Below are positions 32,614-41,182 of a DNA stretch of 41,182 bases, one piece after another. The stretch covers positions 1 through 41,182 of the forward strand of contig JARROD010000039.1 in the NCBI GenBank assembly GCA_037384225.1, given 5' to 3'. Numbering within the stretch: the first letter of the stretch is position 1; the number at the start of each line of letters is the position of its first letter. This DNA is from JARROD01 sp037384225 (GTDB lineage: Bacteria > Pseudomonadota > Gammaproteobacteria > Pseudomonadales > Cellvibrionaceae). Below the pieces are notes generated by a model that made no database searches, was not told where the DNA came from, and saw nothing but the letters and a program-made list of their open reading frames with translations. The translations under genes were made by a program, and so were the position numbers.

Positions 32614-33962
32614 TTTCCGCTCTGGTTTATCAGATATTGCACCAACAGGGGCACCGGGCGGCCGGTAGCACCTTTCTGCGGCCCGGAAAGCCATGCCGTG
32701 CCCGCGATATCGAGGTGTGCCCAAGGGTAGTTTTTGGCAAATCGGGAGAGAAAACAGGCGGCTGTTACACTGCCGGCATCGCGTCCGCCGATATTGGCCA
32801 TATCGGCAAAATTGCTATCCAACTGTTTGTGGTATTCGTCCCATAGCGGCATATGCCAGGCCCTGTCGCTCGCTTGCCTGCCTGACTCAAGCAGCTGTTG
32901 CGCCAGTTCTTCCCGGTTGCTGTACAAACCGCTGGCGTGCTTGCCCAGTGCTACCACGCAGGCTCCCGTAAGTGTGGCCACATCGATCACTGTTTTGGGT
33001 TTAAAGCGCTCCGCATAGGTGAGAGTGTCGCACAGCACCAGGCGTCCTTCCGCATCCGTATTGAGGACCTCTATGGTTTGCCCCGACATGGATTTTATGA
33101 TATCGCCCGGTTTGGTTGCCCCTCCACTTGGCATGTTCTCGCAAGCGACCACTATACCCACCACATTGACAGCAGCTTTTAACTGTAGTAGTGCCTGCAT
33201 CGTACCCAGAACACTGGCCGCGCCACACATATCGAATTTCATTTCATCCATGCCCAGACCTGGTTTGAGGCTGATTCCACCACTGTCAAAGGTTATGCCT
33301 TTGCCCACCAGAACATGGGGTGCCTGGGTTTTGCGGCCGCCCTTGTACTCCATAATGATCAGTTGCGCCGGTTCATCGCTGCCTGCAGAGACGGATAACA
33401 GCGCATTCATCCCCAGTTCCTTCAGCTGTTTTTCCGACAGTACTTTGGTTGTGAAATTGCTTTGGTTGCGGGCCAGCTTTTTTGCCTCTTTGCCGAGAAA
33501 TGTCGGTGTGCAGACATTGCCGGGTTGATTGCCGAGATCGCGGGCCAGAGCGACGCCGGCGGCGATGCCCCGGCCGGTATCCAGCCCTTTCTGCAATTGG
33601 CGGCGCAATTTGACCTCGTGTAAATACAAAGTCGCATCTTTAGCGCTGCTGCCCTTTATTTCACTGGCGGCTTTTTGCAGGGCGGTTCGAAAATCGTTTT
33701 CTGTGCAGCCATTTTCAGCACCGCAGCCGAGTAATAAAACACGTAAAGCGGGGCAACCAGACAGATGATATAACCACAATGCCTGTCCGGGCTTGCCGCT
33801 CAGTTCTTCCTGCTTGATTAAATCTCGAACAATATTGTCGCAGTTATTGTTCAGTATTTGTGCACTGGCAGAAATATTCCCGTTCTCGAATATTGCCACT
33901 ACGGCGCAGTCAGTACGTTGCTTTGCTATATCGGAAGATTTTGCTTGGTATTCCAAATCCAT
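32610..33962 (-). CDS. pepA: Leucyl (cytosol) aminopeptidase PepA
   Basis: This M17 di-metal aminopeptidase releases N-terminal residues from peptides; in some bacteria it also binds DNA. Metal and catalytic residues are visible: VGKGITFDSGGISLKP (K221, D226, K233), MDEMKFDMCG (D244) and the signature NTDAEGRLVLCDTL. At 450 aa it is about 45-50 residues shorter than E. coli PepA; the shortfall is in the non-catalytic N-terminal domain. It starts the pepA-holC-unknown-valS set, divergent from lptF, as in E. coli. Confidence 0.96.
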   Translation of the reverse strand: MDLEYQAKSSDIAKQRTDCAVVAIFENGNISASAQILNNNCDNIVRDLIKQEELSGKPGQALWLYHLSGCPALRVLLLGCGAENGCTENDFRTALQKAASEIKGSSAKDATLYLHEVKLRRQLQKGLDTGRGIAAGVALARDLGNQPGNVCTPTFLGKEAKKLARNQSNFTTKVLSEKQLKELGMNALLSVSAGSDEPAQLIIMEYKGGRKTQAPHVLVGKGITFDSGGISLKPGLGMDEMKFDMCGAASVLGTMQALLQLKAAVNVVGIVVACENMPSGGATKPGDIIKSMSGQTIEVLNTDAEGRLVLCDTLTYAERFKPKTVIDVATLTGACVVALGKHASGLYSNREELAQQLLESGRQASDRAWHMPLWDEYHKQLDSNFADMANIGGRDAGSVTAACFLSRFAKNYPWAHLDIAGTAWLSGPQKGATGRPVPLLVQYLINQSGK

Positions 33963-34230
33963 ACACTCTCACCAGGAAATGTTTTTATTCGAGGACAATG
34001 ATACGCCTTCCCCGAGACAAAGTTTGAATATTGCGGGATAATGCCGCGGTTTTATCGTTTACTATACCTATAGCAAAGGAGTTGGAATTGCAGTGTTCAA
34101 ACTGTGTCAATTTCCTACCCCCTGCTTTTGACGAGATAAGACGCGAAGGCATGGCAGGCCTTTATATTACGCTATGCCTAAACAGGACTAAATGGGGCGG
34201 ACCTATTTTTACAGGTCTGTTTAATTTATT

Positions 34231-35355
34231 GTGATTGTATTTCGATATCTTGCCCGCGAAGTGATGATCAGTGTGGTAGCTGTCACCAGCGTATTGCTGC
34301 TGATCGCTATGAGTAACCGCTTTGTCAAATATCTGGCGCAGGCGGCATCAGGCAAACTTGCATCCGGTGTGTTGTTTGCCATTATGGGGTATCGACTGCC
34401 CAGTTTTCTTGAGCTGATCCTGCCGTTTAGCCTTATTATTTCCGTGGTGCTCGCTTATGGGCGCCTTTACACGGAAAGTGAGATGACGGTGCTGTTCGCC
34501 TGTGGTGTGAGCCAGAAACGGTTGCTGGCGTATACACTGATTCCCGCTTTCACTGTAGCTTTACTGGTTGCAGGGTTAAGTTTGTATATCAGCCCCTTGA
34601 GCGTGAAGAAGGTGGAAGATATTTTTAATCTGCAACGCCAACGCACAGAATTCGAAAGTTTGACACCGGCGCGATTTCAGTTGATGCGCGGCGGTCAGAG
34701 TGTCACCTATGCCGAAAGGTTGAGCGCCGACCGCCAGCAGATGCTTGAAGTGTTTATGGCGGAAATGGCGGAAGAAGACGCTAATGGGGAGCGTGATAAT
34801 CTTGCGGTCATCATGGCCAGGTCCGGGCGGCAAACCACCGACAGAAAGACCGGTCAACGCTATCTGGTGCTTGAAGACGGCTACCGCTACCAGGGGCGCC
34901 CCGGCAACGCAGACTATCGCGTAACCCGGTTTAAGGAGTATGCTCAACGTCTTGAAGAAACCAAGGATATCGACCGGCGCACCGAATCCGATGCTGTGCC
35001 CACGGTGGCATTGTTAAAGTCAGATGCACCCGTTCATCAGGCCACTCTGCATTGGCGTTTATCCATGCCAGTCATTGTTTTAGTGGTGGTGCTGGTTGCA
35101 GTTCCGCTGAGTAAAACCAATCCACGCCAGGGGCGTTACGCCAAATTATTGCCGGCAGTGCTGTATTATATTGTTTACGTCGTGGCTCTCAACGCTGCAC
35201 GGGATAAAGTCAAGGATGGAGACTTACCGGTTTTGGGGATGTGGGCCGTGCACCTGCCGTTTCTGGGGGTAGCCCTGCTATTGCTCAGCTGGGATTTTAT
35301 TGCCAGGCGGCTTTTTCACCGCCCCCATTCGGGTGTTACAGGCGGGGGCAATTAA
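34231..35355 (+). CDS. lptF: LPS export permease subunit LptF
   Basis: LptF and LptG form the inner-membrane part of the LptB2FG ABC transporter that extracts LPS for delivery to the outer membrane. The 374-aa product has the YjgP/YjgQ layout: three N-terminal helices (about 10-32, 48-75, 98-122), a periplasmic jellyroll domain (about 125-265) and three C-terminal helices (about 270-365). Motifs include YLAREVMIS, LPFSLIISVVLAYGRLYTESEMTVL and ACGVSQKRLL. The start is GTG at 34231; the ribosome-binding site is poor. lptG follows after 3 bp. Confidence 0.95.
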   Translation: MIVFRYLAREVMISVVAVTSVLLLIAMSNRFVKYLAQAASGKLASGVLFAIMGYRLPSFLELILPFSLIISVVLAYGRLYTESEMTVLFACGVSQKRLLAYTLIPAFTVALLVAGLSLYISPLSVKKVEDIFNLQRQRTEFESLTPARFQLMRGGQSVTYAERLSADRQQMLEVFMAEMAEEDANGERDNLAVIMARSGRQTTDRKTGQRYLVLEDGYRYQGRPGNADYRVTRFKEYAQRLEETKDIDRRTESDAVPTVALLKSDAPVHQATLHWRLSMPVIVLVVVLVAVPLSKTNPRQGRYAKLLPAVLYYIVYVVALNAARDKVKDGDLPVLGMWAVHLPFLGVALLLLSWDFIARRLFHRPHSGVTGGGN

Positions 35356-35358
35356 ATC

Positions 35359-36441
35359 GTGCGTAGACTTAACCGCTATATCGGCGCGACTATTTTTGGC
35401 TCGGTCAGCGCTGCGTTGTTTGTGTTGCTGTCTCTGGACATGATTTCCGCCGTCGTCGAACAAGTGGGAGAATTGAAAGGTGACTACACCTTCTTCGAAG
35501 CGCTTAAATACGTGGCCTTGACCGTTCCCAGTCGCATCTACGAATGGGTTCCTCTCTCCGCCCTTGTCGGCTGCCTGTTCGGACTGGGATCACTGGCAAG
35601 TTCCAGTGAGCTAGTGGTAATGCGTTCCGCCGGCGTGTCCGTTGCGCGGATAAGTTGGTTTGTCACCAAGCCGGTACTGATGTTTATTATTGCTGGGGTG
35701 TTACTGGGGGAGTATGTCACACCGGTGACCGATCAGTTGGCTGAAAGCCGGCGGGCGCTGGCACAGGGGGAAAAAAAGGCTTTACAGTCTCGGCGGGGGT
35801 TGTGGAGCCGTGAAGGCAATGAATTCATGCATTTTAACGCAGTGCTGCCAAACGGGGTCTTATACGGTATAACCCGCTACCATTTCGACCAACAGGGCCA
35901 GTTATTGTCCTCCAGCTTTATTGAACGCGCGACCTACCAGGGGGCTACAGAAAGTCGTGACAGCTATTGGCTGGAGGAGCAGGGTCAGATAACCGAGTTT
36001 TCCGGTGGCAGCGATGAGGTGCGGCGCTGGCAGTTTTCGACCCGCCGCTGGCTCACGCAGATTTCTCCGGGTTTGTTAAACGTGCTGGTGCTCAGCCCCG
36101 ATGCGCTGTCTATCAGGAGTCTGTATTCCTATGCCAGTTATCTGGTCGATCAAGGTTGGGAAAGTGATGAGTACTGGCTGGCTTTCTGGCAGAAAGTGTT
36201 GCGACCACTAGCGGTGTTGAGTCTGGTCCTGATTGGAATTTCATTTATTTTCGGGCCCTTGCGCCAGGTTACCATGGGGTTTCGTATTTTTACCGGTATT
36301 GTTATCGGCAGCGCATTTGATATCTGCCAGGGGTTATTGGGACCTTCGAGTCTGGTATTCGGTTTTTCACCGTTACTTGCAGTGTTGATTCCGATAGTAG
36401 CCTGTCTGGTCGTCGGTACCTTGATGTTGAGAAATAGATAA
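35359..36441 (+). CDS. lptG: LPS export permease subunit LptG
   Basis: LptG is the partner of LptF in the LPS transporter. The 360-aa protein has the same arrangement: N-terminal helices (about 10-35, 57-80, 100-120), a periplasmic domain (about 125-270) and C-terminal helices (about 275-355). Motifs include LNRYIGATIFGSV, PSRIYEWVPLSALVGCLFGLGSLASSSELVVMRSAGVS and FIFGPLRQVTMGFRIFTGI. The start is GTG at 35359. The lptB ATPase gene is not in the window. Confidence 0.95.
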   Translation: MRRLNRYIGATIFGSVSAALFVLLSLDMISAVVEQVGELKGDYTFFEALKYVALTVPSRIYEWVPLSALVGCLFGLGSLASSSELVVMRSAGVSVARISWFVTKPVLMFIIAGVLLGEYVTPVTDQLAESRRALAQGEKKALQSRRGLWSREGNEFMHFNAVLPNGVLYGITRYHFDQQGQLLSSSFIERATYQGATESRDSYWLEEQGQITEFSGGSDEVRRWQFSTRRWLTQISPGLLNVLVLSPDALSIRSLYSYASYLVDQGWESDEYWLAFWQKVLRPLAVLSLVLIGISFIFGPLRQVTMGFRIFTGIVIGSAFDICQGLLGPSSLVFGFSPLLAVLIPIVACLVVGTLMLRNR

Positions 36442-36454
36442 CCGGTAGGTGGGC

Positions 36455-36476
36455 GGACGTTATTTCGTGCACGTCC
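36455..36476. terminator. hairpin between convergent lptG and the RDD gene
   Basis: GGACGT and ACGTCC form a 6-bp stem with a 10-base loop, 13 bp after the lptG stop and 1 bp from the RDD-gene stop. There is no strong T-run, so a termination role is only suggested by the convergent location. Confidence 0.35.
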
Positions 36477-36477
36477 C

Positions 36478-36954
36478 TTAACTGGATTTAGGTAATACGA
36501 TAACCTGTGTTTTAGTCAAACGATCGTGCAGACTGCGGCCGTTTTTATCGATATAACACCACAGATAGCCTATGCCGGCGCAGAGCAGTGAAATTGGACC
36601 CACCAGGCAGCGTAGCAGGCACTGTGACCAGGCAGGATTGGCAAGCGACGGGTCGGCCGAAGTTAGGCGCAGCCGCCAGGCTTTCATACCCAGTGTTTGG
36701 CCTCCCCGGTGCCAGAAGTAACTGAAAAAAATCACTATTGTCACCAGCCAGCCACACTGAAACCAGATCCCCCCCACTGCCGGGCTACCTGCTTCAATTT
36801 CTTCAATTGCCGTTCCCGCTAACAATAATACCCTTAGTGCCACTGCCGCGGCACCGTAGACTATACTTATGGCCGCGACCAGCAGGCTGTCGTAAAAGAG
36901 GGCCGCCAGTCTTCGCAGTGGTCTGGCGGCGGGGTAGTCATTGGGATTGTTCAT
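36478..36954 (-). CDS. RDD family membrane protein
   Basis: The 158-aa inner-membrane protein has an RDD domain, named for conserved Arg and Asp residues: RRLAALFYDSLLV near the N-terminus, RGGQTLGMKAWRLRL in the middle and GRSLHDRLTKTQVI at the end. Hydrophobic segments lie at about 18-47, 65-83 and 113-135. The biochemical function of most RDD proteins is unknown; a few have been linked to ion exchange. It converges on lptG; an RDD gene near lptG also occurs in related genomes. Confidence 0.88.
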   Translation of the reverse strand: MNNPNDYPAARPLRRLAALFYDSLLVAAISIVYGAAAVALRVLLLAGTAIEEIEAGSPAVGGIWFQCGWLVTIVIFFSYFWHRGGQTLGMKAWRLRLTSADPSLANPAWSQCLLRCLVGPISLLCAGIGYLWCYIDKNGRSLHDRLTKTQVIVLPKSS

Positions 36955-37068
36955 GTCTTTAAGGTTCGTTTTGAGTCGGGCGATATATTAACAGGTATCG
37001 GTGGGGCAGGCTTCTTCCGCCGCTATAGACGGGTCAGCGCTTATTTGTGGCACGGGGAAAGAGAGGTA

Positions 37069-37620
37069 TTAAAACTCGTATTCGAAGGAGAACTTCAGTT
37101 TATGTCCTGACACACGCAGGCCATAGCTCATTTCTTCTGATAACGAACCGTGAATATCATCGTCATTCAACTCTGACTCAAAATCTTTATGGGTATTTCT
37201 CCAATAGGTTTTAAATCCCATTTTAAAGATTTTGGAAAGCACCTTTCCGCCGAGGTCAAGATCCATGTCATCGTGTTCGCGGCGCAGCCAACGATAATTC
37301 AAGGCGCGTTGGGCAGCGTTCATATCGTTGTTGCGGAAATATTCGGCGGCTTCGGTCAGGGCGTCGTTGTCCATCCCGGTTGCATTGGGCTTATGGGCTA
37401 TTTTCCGGGTGCCATCGGAATGTTTCAGCGGATTGTAGAAGTGCAGATCATCCGGGATAAAAAAATCAGTGTCTTCCACCGTCACGGTGGTTTCAGCGTA
37501 CAGTCTGGAGCAAGTGGCGACTAACAGGACACAAAACGCCAACGTGCAGGTTTTTTGCCGGTGATTTTGAGTTCTCAGGGTCGCGGTTTGTTGCTTGTTT
37601 TTCACGTTTGTATCCACCAT
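37069..37620 (-). CDS. exported protein of unknown function
   Basis: The 183-aa product (ATG 37620) matches no family I recognise. After a basic stretch it has a signal-like hydrophobic segment (CTLAFCVLLVATCSRLYA, about 25-42), so the mature protein should be periplasmic or in the outer membrane. The mature part is charged and rich in Asp, Asn and Arg. It contains ALTEAAEYFRNNDMNAAQRALNYRW, possibly a short helical repeat, and ends SGHKLKFSFEYEF. A terminal aromatic beta-strand of that kind is typical of outer-membrane proteins, though one strand is not a barrel. ATG 37620 has ACAGG upstream; ATG 37656 lacks a ribosome-binding site. It sits alone between two AT-rich gaps. Confidence 0.7.
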   Translation of the reverse strand: MVDTNVKNKQQTATLRTQNHRQKTCTLAFCVLLVATCSRLYAETTVTVEDTDFFIPDDLHFYNPLKHSDGTRKIAHKPNATGMDNDALTEAAEYFRNNDMNAAQRALNYRWLRREHDDMDLDLGGKVLSKIFKMGFKTYWRNTHKDFESELNDDDIHGSLSEEMSYGLRVSGHKLKFSFEYEF

Positions 37621-37656
37621 GCCGAACCTGTCTTCTAGGACAGAAGTATGGATCAT

Positions 37657-38016
37657 ATTGACGCTATTAGCAGGTATGATAAAGAGGTTATTTAGATAAA
37701 TATTTTATAGATAGTTCCTTCTGCTGTAATGCTGAACAGACACTTATTTTGTAAATTATTAAATGGCCTGCAGTCATTGAGCATGGGGGTAAGTTAGCGC
37801 TTACATTAAAGTGTGACTGAAGAACTGTAATGGTATTTTTACTTGAATATATGAGGACTATCGCAAAGAAAATAATTAATTATTATAAGGAAAGTGTAAA
37901 TTTTAAGCGTATGGATCAACAAATAGGCGATCTCTTGCTGATCCTAAGAGCTTAATTTTATTTGTATATTATATTTAGTTATATATAAGCCTGTAAAATA
38001 CCTGCAAAAGGCATTT
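37657..38016. other. AT-rich intergenic region
   Basis: 360 bp, markedly richer in A and T than the rest of the window, with no ORF of convincing size. A 14-codon ATG frame at about 37911 has no support. The left part should hold the promoter of the exported protein; the right edge holds the terminator of the E2 gene. No repeats or tRNA are seen. Confidence 0.7.
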
Positions 38017-38017
38017 T
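37995..38017 (-). terminator. intrinsic terminator after the E2 gene
   Basis: On the minus strand AAAATGCCT and AGGTATTTT form a 9-bp stem (one G-U pair) with a 5-base loop, ending in TATTTT. It starts at the stop codon of the acyltransferase gene. Confidence 0.6.
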
Positions 38018-39201
38018 TATTGGCCCCAGCATTCTAAGGTATTAACAAAAATGCTTAAGAATTTATTGGCTTGAAACCCATCCAGAGCGCGGTGATCAAT
38101 TGTTAAGGTAACGTAGCATCTGGGTCTGATTTCGATTGATTCCCGATGGGGGGTCTCCACCACGACAGCGCGTTTTTCCAGTTTGCCTATACCCAAAATG
38201 GCAACTTGAGGTTGATTGATAACAATGGGGGACGCCAATAAGCTGCCGCTAACGCCGTGATTAGAGAGGGTAAAAGTACCGTTTTTCATATCCGCTGCAA
38301 CCAGCTTTCCCTCTCTTGCTTTATTAGTCTGCGTCTGCAGGGCTTCAGCAATTTGCAATAAATTCTTTTGCTGTACCTGTGTAATAACCGGTACTACTAA
38401 CCCCTGGTCGTCAAGAGCTGTCCCCACACCGATATTGACAGTATCGAAAATCTCCAGTGCATCCTCGTGAAAGCGGGCGTTGACCTCCGGCACGGCTTTA
38501 ATGGCAAGTGCGGCTGCGGCGAGAAAATAGGCTGTAAATGTCAGGTTAACGCCCTGTTCCAGAAATTCTTTTTTATGCCAGCGCCGATGCTCGATAACGT
38601 TAGTCATATCCATTTCAAAGACGCTGGTGACGTGGGGAGACGTATGCAGCAGACTTTCCACCATATGCTTGGCGATATGCCTGCGCATTGACGTATGCTC
38701 GACGCGATGGCTCGGTGTTGACCCGGGATTCGTCGCGGGAGAAGGCTTTTCTGGTTTTGTGTCTGCCGGCGTATTTTGCAGATAAGACAGGACATCGTTG
38801 CGGGTGACCCGACCGTCGCGGCCGCTGCCGTCGATTAGCCCTATATCGAGGTTGTGCTGGCGCAATAACCGCCGCACAGCGGGGCCGACCAGGTGCCTGG
38901 CGCAGGGTGGTTGTTGGGCATCTCTTTTGCGGGGGATACCTATATCGGCCTCTGTCTGGTGGGTGTCAAGGCGTCCCAATACCGCGTCAGGGGTTACTGC
39001 GTCGCCGGTAGCAATTAACAGTTCTTTGATAACGCCAGCTTTGGGCGCGCAGACTTCCATGGTTACCTTGTCGGTTTCCAATTCCGCGATTGGATCGTCC
39101 GCTTTCACCTTATCGCCGACTGCCACCAGCCATTGTTGCAGGATGGCCTGGGTTCCCTCGCGCTGTTGCTCGGAAAGCGTGATATCGATTAGATGGTTCA
39201 T
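38017..39201 (-). CDS. Dihydrolipoamide acyltransferase (E2) of a 2-oxoacid dehydrogenase complex
   Basis: E2 carries the acyl group on lipoyl-lysine and transfers it to CoA. Domains of the 394-aa protein: one lipoyl domain (about 1-80, ELETDKVTMEV with lipoylated Lys45), a peripheral-subunit-binding domain (about 103-142, VGPAVRRLLRQHNLDIGLIDGSGRDGRVTRNDV), a Pro/Thr linker, and a catalytic domain (about 165-394) ending in the HxxxDG motif TIDHRALDGFQANKF. The sequence resembles BkdB and SucB types; the substrate cannot be fixed from it. The neighbouring fused E1 favours branched-chain 2-oxoacids. No E3 gene is present. Confidence 0.9.
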   Translation of the reverse strand: MNHLIDITLSEQQREGTQAILQQWLVAVGDKVKADDPIAELETDKVTMEVCAPKAGVIKELLIATGDAVTPDAVLGRLDTHQTEADIGIPRKRDAQQPPCARHLVGPAVRRLLRQHNLDIGLIDGSGRDGRVTRNDVLSYLQNTPADTKPEKPSPATNPGSTPSHRVEHTSMRRHIAKHMVESLLHTSPHVTSVFEMDMTNVIEHRRWHKKEFLEQGVNLTFTAYFLAAAALAIKAVPEVNARFHEDALEIFDTVNIGVGTALDDQGLVVPVITQVQQKNLLQIAEALQTQTNKAREGKLVAADMKNGTFTLSNHGVSGSLLASPIVINQPQVAILGIGKLEKRAVVVETPHRESIEIRPRCYVTLTIDHRALDGFQANKFLSIFVNTLECWGQ

Positions 39202-39211
39202 GGGCTGATCT

Positions 39212-41182
39212 CTAACACTCGAGTAAATCTGTTATGGCGGCGCCGATGCTTTGTGTCGACGGAAGCGCGCGGTCCAGCAAATGAATGTTGTGGGGACTGG
39301 GAATATCGGGCACAGCCAGACGCTCAATGGGGGCGTCGAGATCGAAAAAAGCGTCTCTGGCCAGTACTGCCGCGATTTCAGCGCCGAAGCCGGCTGTTTT
39401 GTTATCTTCATGCACAATCAGGCAGCGCCCGGTTTTTTTAACCGACGCCAGCACACAGTCCTTATCCCAGGGTTGAATCGTGCGCAGATCTATAATTTCG
39501 ATGTCGGTGTCGCCGAAACTGCCTGAGGCCGCTTCGCAGCGTTCCACCATGGCGCCCCAGGAGACGACAGTTAGCTTAGTTCCCGCACGCAGGATCTTGG
39601 CTTTACCGAAGGGCACCACAAAGTCATCACCGGGATAAGGACGGCGGGCCCAGATATTGTCTAGCAGGGCTCGATGTTCAAAAAAGATACTGGGATTGTT
39701 ATCGCGCAACGCGTAGCGCAGCAGGCCAACAGCATCTTCAGCATTGGAGGGAATGGCCACTTGCCAGCCCACTTTATGGGCCCATTCCACTTCATCAGTG
39801 GTGGAATGCCAGGGGTCACCGCGGCGGGCAAAGCCACCCGGAATTCTTACTACCATAGGGGCAGCGAAACGGTTGTGGGTGCGCCAGCGCATAATACCAG
39901 TGTCGGATAACTGTTCTGCGGCGGGTTCGGCGTATTTGCGGAACTGAATTTCCGGCACCGGCATCAGCCCCGCCAGCGCCATGCCAACTGAGCGGCCGAT
40001 AATACCCTCCTCCGACAGGCTGGTATCGAAAACGCGGGAGGCGCCGTATTTTTCCGTCAGCCCTAGCGTGGCGGCGTGAACGCCGCCCTTCGGTCCCACA
40101 TCTTCCCCGAAAACCAGTACTTTAGGATTGGTTTCCATTTCATAATCCAGCGTCCTGCGAATCGCCGTCAGCATATTCAGCCGTGGACCCTGGGGGGTGG
40201 GATTTTCAGTGGCTGTTGGAAACCGGTGGCCGTCGGCGGCCAGGCCGCCGCGCAACTGCAGATCCGGTGTGCCGTCGGCGTGCCTCTCAGAGTAGACGTA
40301 ACGGGTCAGCGTTTGCGCGTCGGGCTCGGCTTTGCCCGCGGCTTTTTCCACCGCCCGGGCCACATCCTGTTCAGCCTGTCGCTGGATTTCTTGCCATTGT
40401 TCCAAGTCCACAATACCGTTGTTGGCGAGGTAGTCGCGCAGTTTTGGCAGTGGATCCCGGCGCTCCTCTTCAGCGATCAAGTTCTCCGGCTTATAGGTCT
40501 GGGTGTCCTGAAATGTGTGGCCGCACAGGCGGGGTACACGCAGGTGTAGCAGGCAGGGGCCTTCTCCGCGGCGGGTATATTCGACGGCTTTTTTAATTAA
40601 ATGGGGTGCCGTCAGAGGGTCGGCGCCGTCGCCGTCGATAATTTTCAGATTTTTGTAGGCGGCCAGGTTAGCGACCTGGTCACCTCCAGGTGTCTGCACG
40701 GTCTGAGGTACGGAAATACCGTAGCCGTTGTCCTCGATATAAAACAGGTGCGGGAGCCTGTTGGTGGTGGAAATGTTCAGCGCGGACCAGAAGCCGCTTG
40801 TGGACATGGAGGCGTCTCCGCCCATTGATACACCTATGGCACCGTTGTAGCTGGGGTCGTTGAGAACATTGCGATGATAAGTGATGGCTTGCGCCCAACC
40901 GGCGATGGGGGAGTATTGGGCGCCGACGCCGCCACATACGGGAAACATCATGGCTCCGTTGCGTTTTACATTGGGATAGTTGCACACCACACCTATATCG
41001 CGCCCGTCGCTGTAGCTTCCTGACTTGGCCATGGGGGCGGCTATGGCATCCTCCAAATCCAGACCCGAAGCCAATACAAAGGGGCGGGAGCGATAATAGC
41101 CGCTGGCGGCGTCATGGGGGTGTGTCAGCAGGGAAGCGAGCAGTATCTGTGCAAAATCGTGACCGCGGGCGGAAAATTGATT
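39212..41182 (-). CDS. Fused E1 alpha/beta thiamine-PP 2-oxoacid dehydrogenase (5' end outside window)
   Basis: This is the decarboxylating E1 component. The frame is open to the window edge, so the N-terminus is missing; 656 codons are seen. The first half is E1-alpha: SARGHDFAQILLAS, YYRSRPFVLASGL, the TPP/Mg motif SMGGDASMSTSGF...IEDNGYGISVP. After a linker the second half is E1-beta: NMLTAIRRTLDYEMETNPKVLVFGEDVG, FDTSLSEEGIIGRSVGMALAGL, RIPGGFARRGDPWHS, and the C-terminal transketolase domain (VVSWGAMVERC, IEIIDLRTIQPWD, CLIVHEDNKTAGFG). Alpha and beta are separate genes in most branched-chain complexes. The E2 gene follows after 10 bp. Confidence 0.9.
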   Translation of the reverse strand, partial: NQFSARGHDFAQILLASLLTHPHDAASGYYRSRPFVLASGLDLEDAIAAPMAKSGSYSDGRDIGVVCNYPNVKRNGAMMFPVCGGVGAQYSPIAGWAQAITYHRNVLNDPSYNGAIGVSMGGDASMSTSGFWSALNISTTNRLPHLFYIEDNGYGISVPQTVQTPGGDQVANLAAYKNLKIIDGDGADPLTAPHLIKKAVEYTRRGEGPCLLHLRVPRLCGHTFQDTQTYKPENLIAEEERRDPLPKLRDYLANNGIVDLEQWQEIQRQAEQDVARAVEKAAGKAEPDAQTLTRYVYSERHADGTPDLQLRGGLAADGHRFPTATENPTPQGPRLNMLTAIRRTLDYEMETNPKVLVFGEDVGPKGGVHAATLGLTEKYGASRVFDTSLSEEGIIGRSVGMALAGLMPVPEIQFRKYAEPAAEQLSDTGIMRWRTHNRFAAPMVVRIPGGFARRGDPWHSTTDEVEWAHKVGWQVAIPSNAEDAVGLLRYALRDNNPSIFFEHRALLDNIWARRPYPGDDFVVPFGKAKILRAGTKLTVVSWGAMVERCEAASGSFGDTDIEIIDLRTIQPWDKDCVLASVKKTGRCLIVHEDNKTAGFGAEIAAVLARDAFFDLDAPIERLAVPDIPSPHNIHLLDRALPSTQSIGAAITDLLEC

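Noticed and set aside
34031..34234. 67-codon plus-strand ORF in the pepA-lptF gap
   Set aside because: It lies in the divergent promoter region, has no ribosome-binding site, and is not like any known leader peptide.

Overview
This window is core chromosome of a gammaproteobacterium with roughly even GC. The gene order glnD-map | rpsB-tsf-pyrH-frr-uppS-cdsA-dxr-rseP-bamA-skp-lpxD-fabZ-lpxA-lpxB-rnhB, the long (~350 aa) DapD, a DapC-type aminotransferase, an ANR/FNR-like box before hemN and a Pseudomonas-type LpxA all point to the Pseudomonadales/Cellvibrionales side. A marine Cellvibrio- or Teredinibacter-like organism is a reasonable guess, but I cannot name a species. I see no rRNA, tRNA, CRISPR array, prophage or complete transposon.

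Layout. 1-290: a degenerate 21-bp tandem repeat array, then rsmJ (+). 1.1-8.9 kb, all minus strand: a small membrane protein, moaE, moaD, moaC (molybdopterin synthesis), hemN (anaerobic heme synthesis), dapE and dapD (lysine/peptidoglycan precursor), a YffB/ArsC-like reductase, nth and dapC. dapC lacks its conserved C-terminus and has a 73-bp near-perfect hairpin in its leader. 9.1-12.7 kb (minus): glnD and map. glnD carries an exact 60-bp copy of its own middle inserted near its 5' end. 12.7-13.15 kb: divergent regulatory region.

13.15-28.4 kb (plus): a long run joining translation (rpsB, tsf, frr), UMP kinase (pyrH), undecaprenyl-PP, CDP-diacylglycerol and isoprenoid synthesis (uppS, cdsA, dxr), the sigmaE-activating site-2 protease rseP, outer-membrane assembly (bamA, skp), lipid A synthesis (lpxD, fabZ, lpxA, lpxB) and rnhB. 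In effect it is one envelope-building operon group.

28.5-34 kb (minus): pepA-holC-unknown-valS, divergent from lptF-lptG (plus, 34.2-36.4 kb), which encode the LPS export permease. 36.5-37.6 kb (minus): an RDD membrane protein and an unknown exported protein. 37.66-38.0 kb: an AT-rich gap. 38.0 kb to the window edge (minus): the E2 and a fused E1 alpha/beta of a branched-chain-type 2-oxoacid dehydrogenase; E1 is cut by the window end.

I found no clearly new multi-gene system. The most unusual items are the self-copied 60 bp in glnD, the truncated dapC with its leader hairpin, the 21-bp repeat array and an atypical cysteine cluster in Nth.
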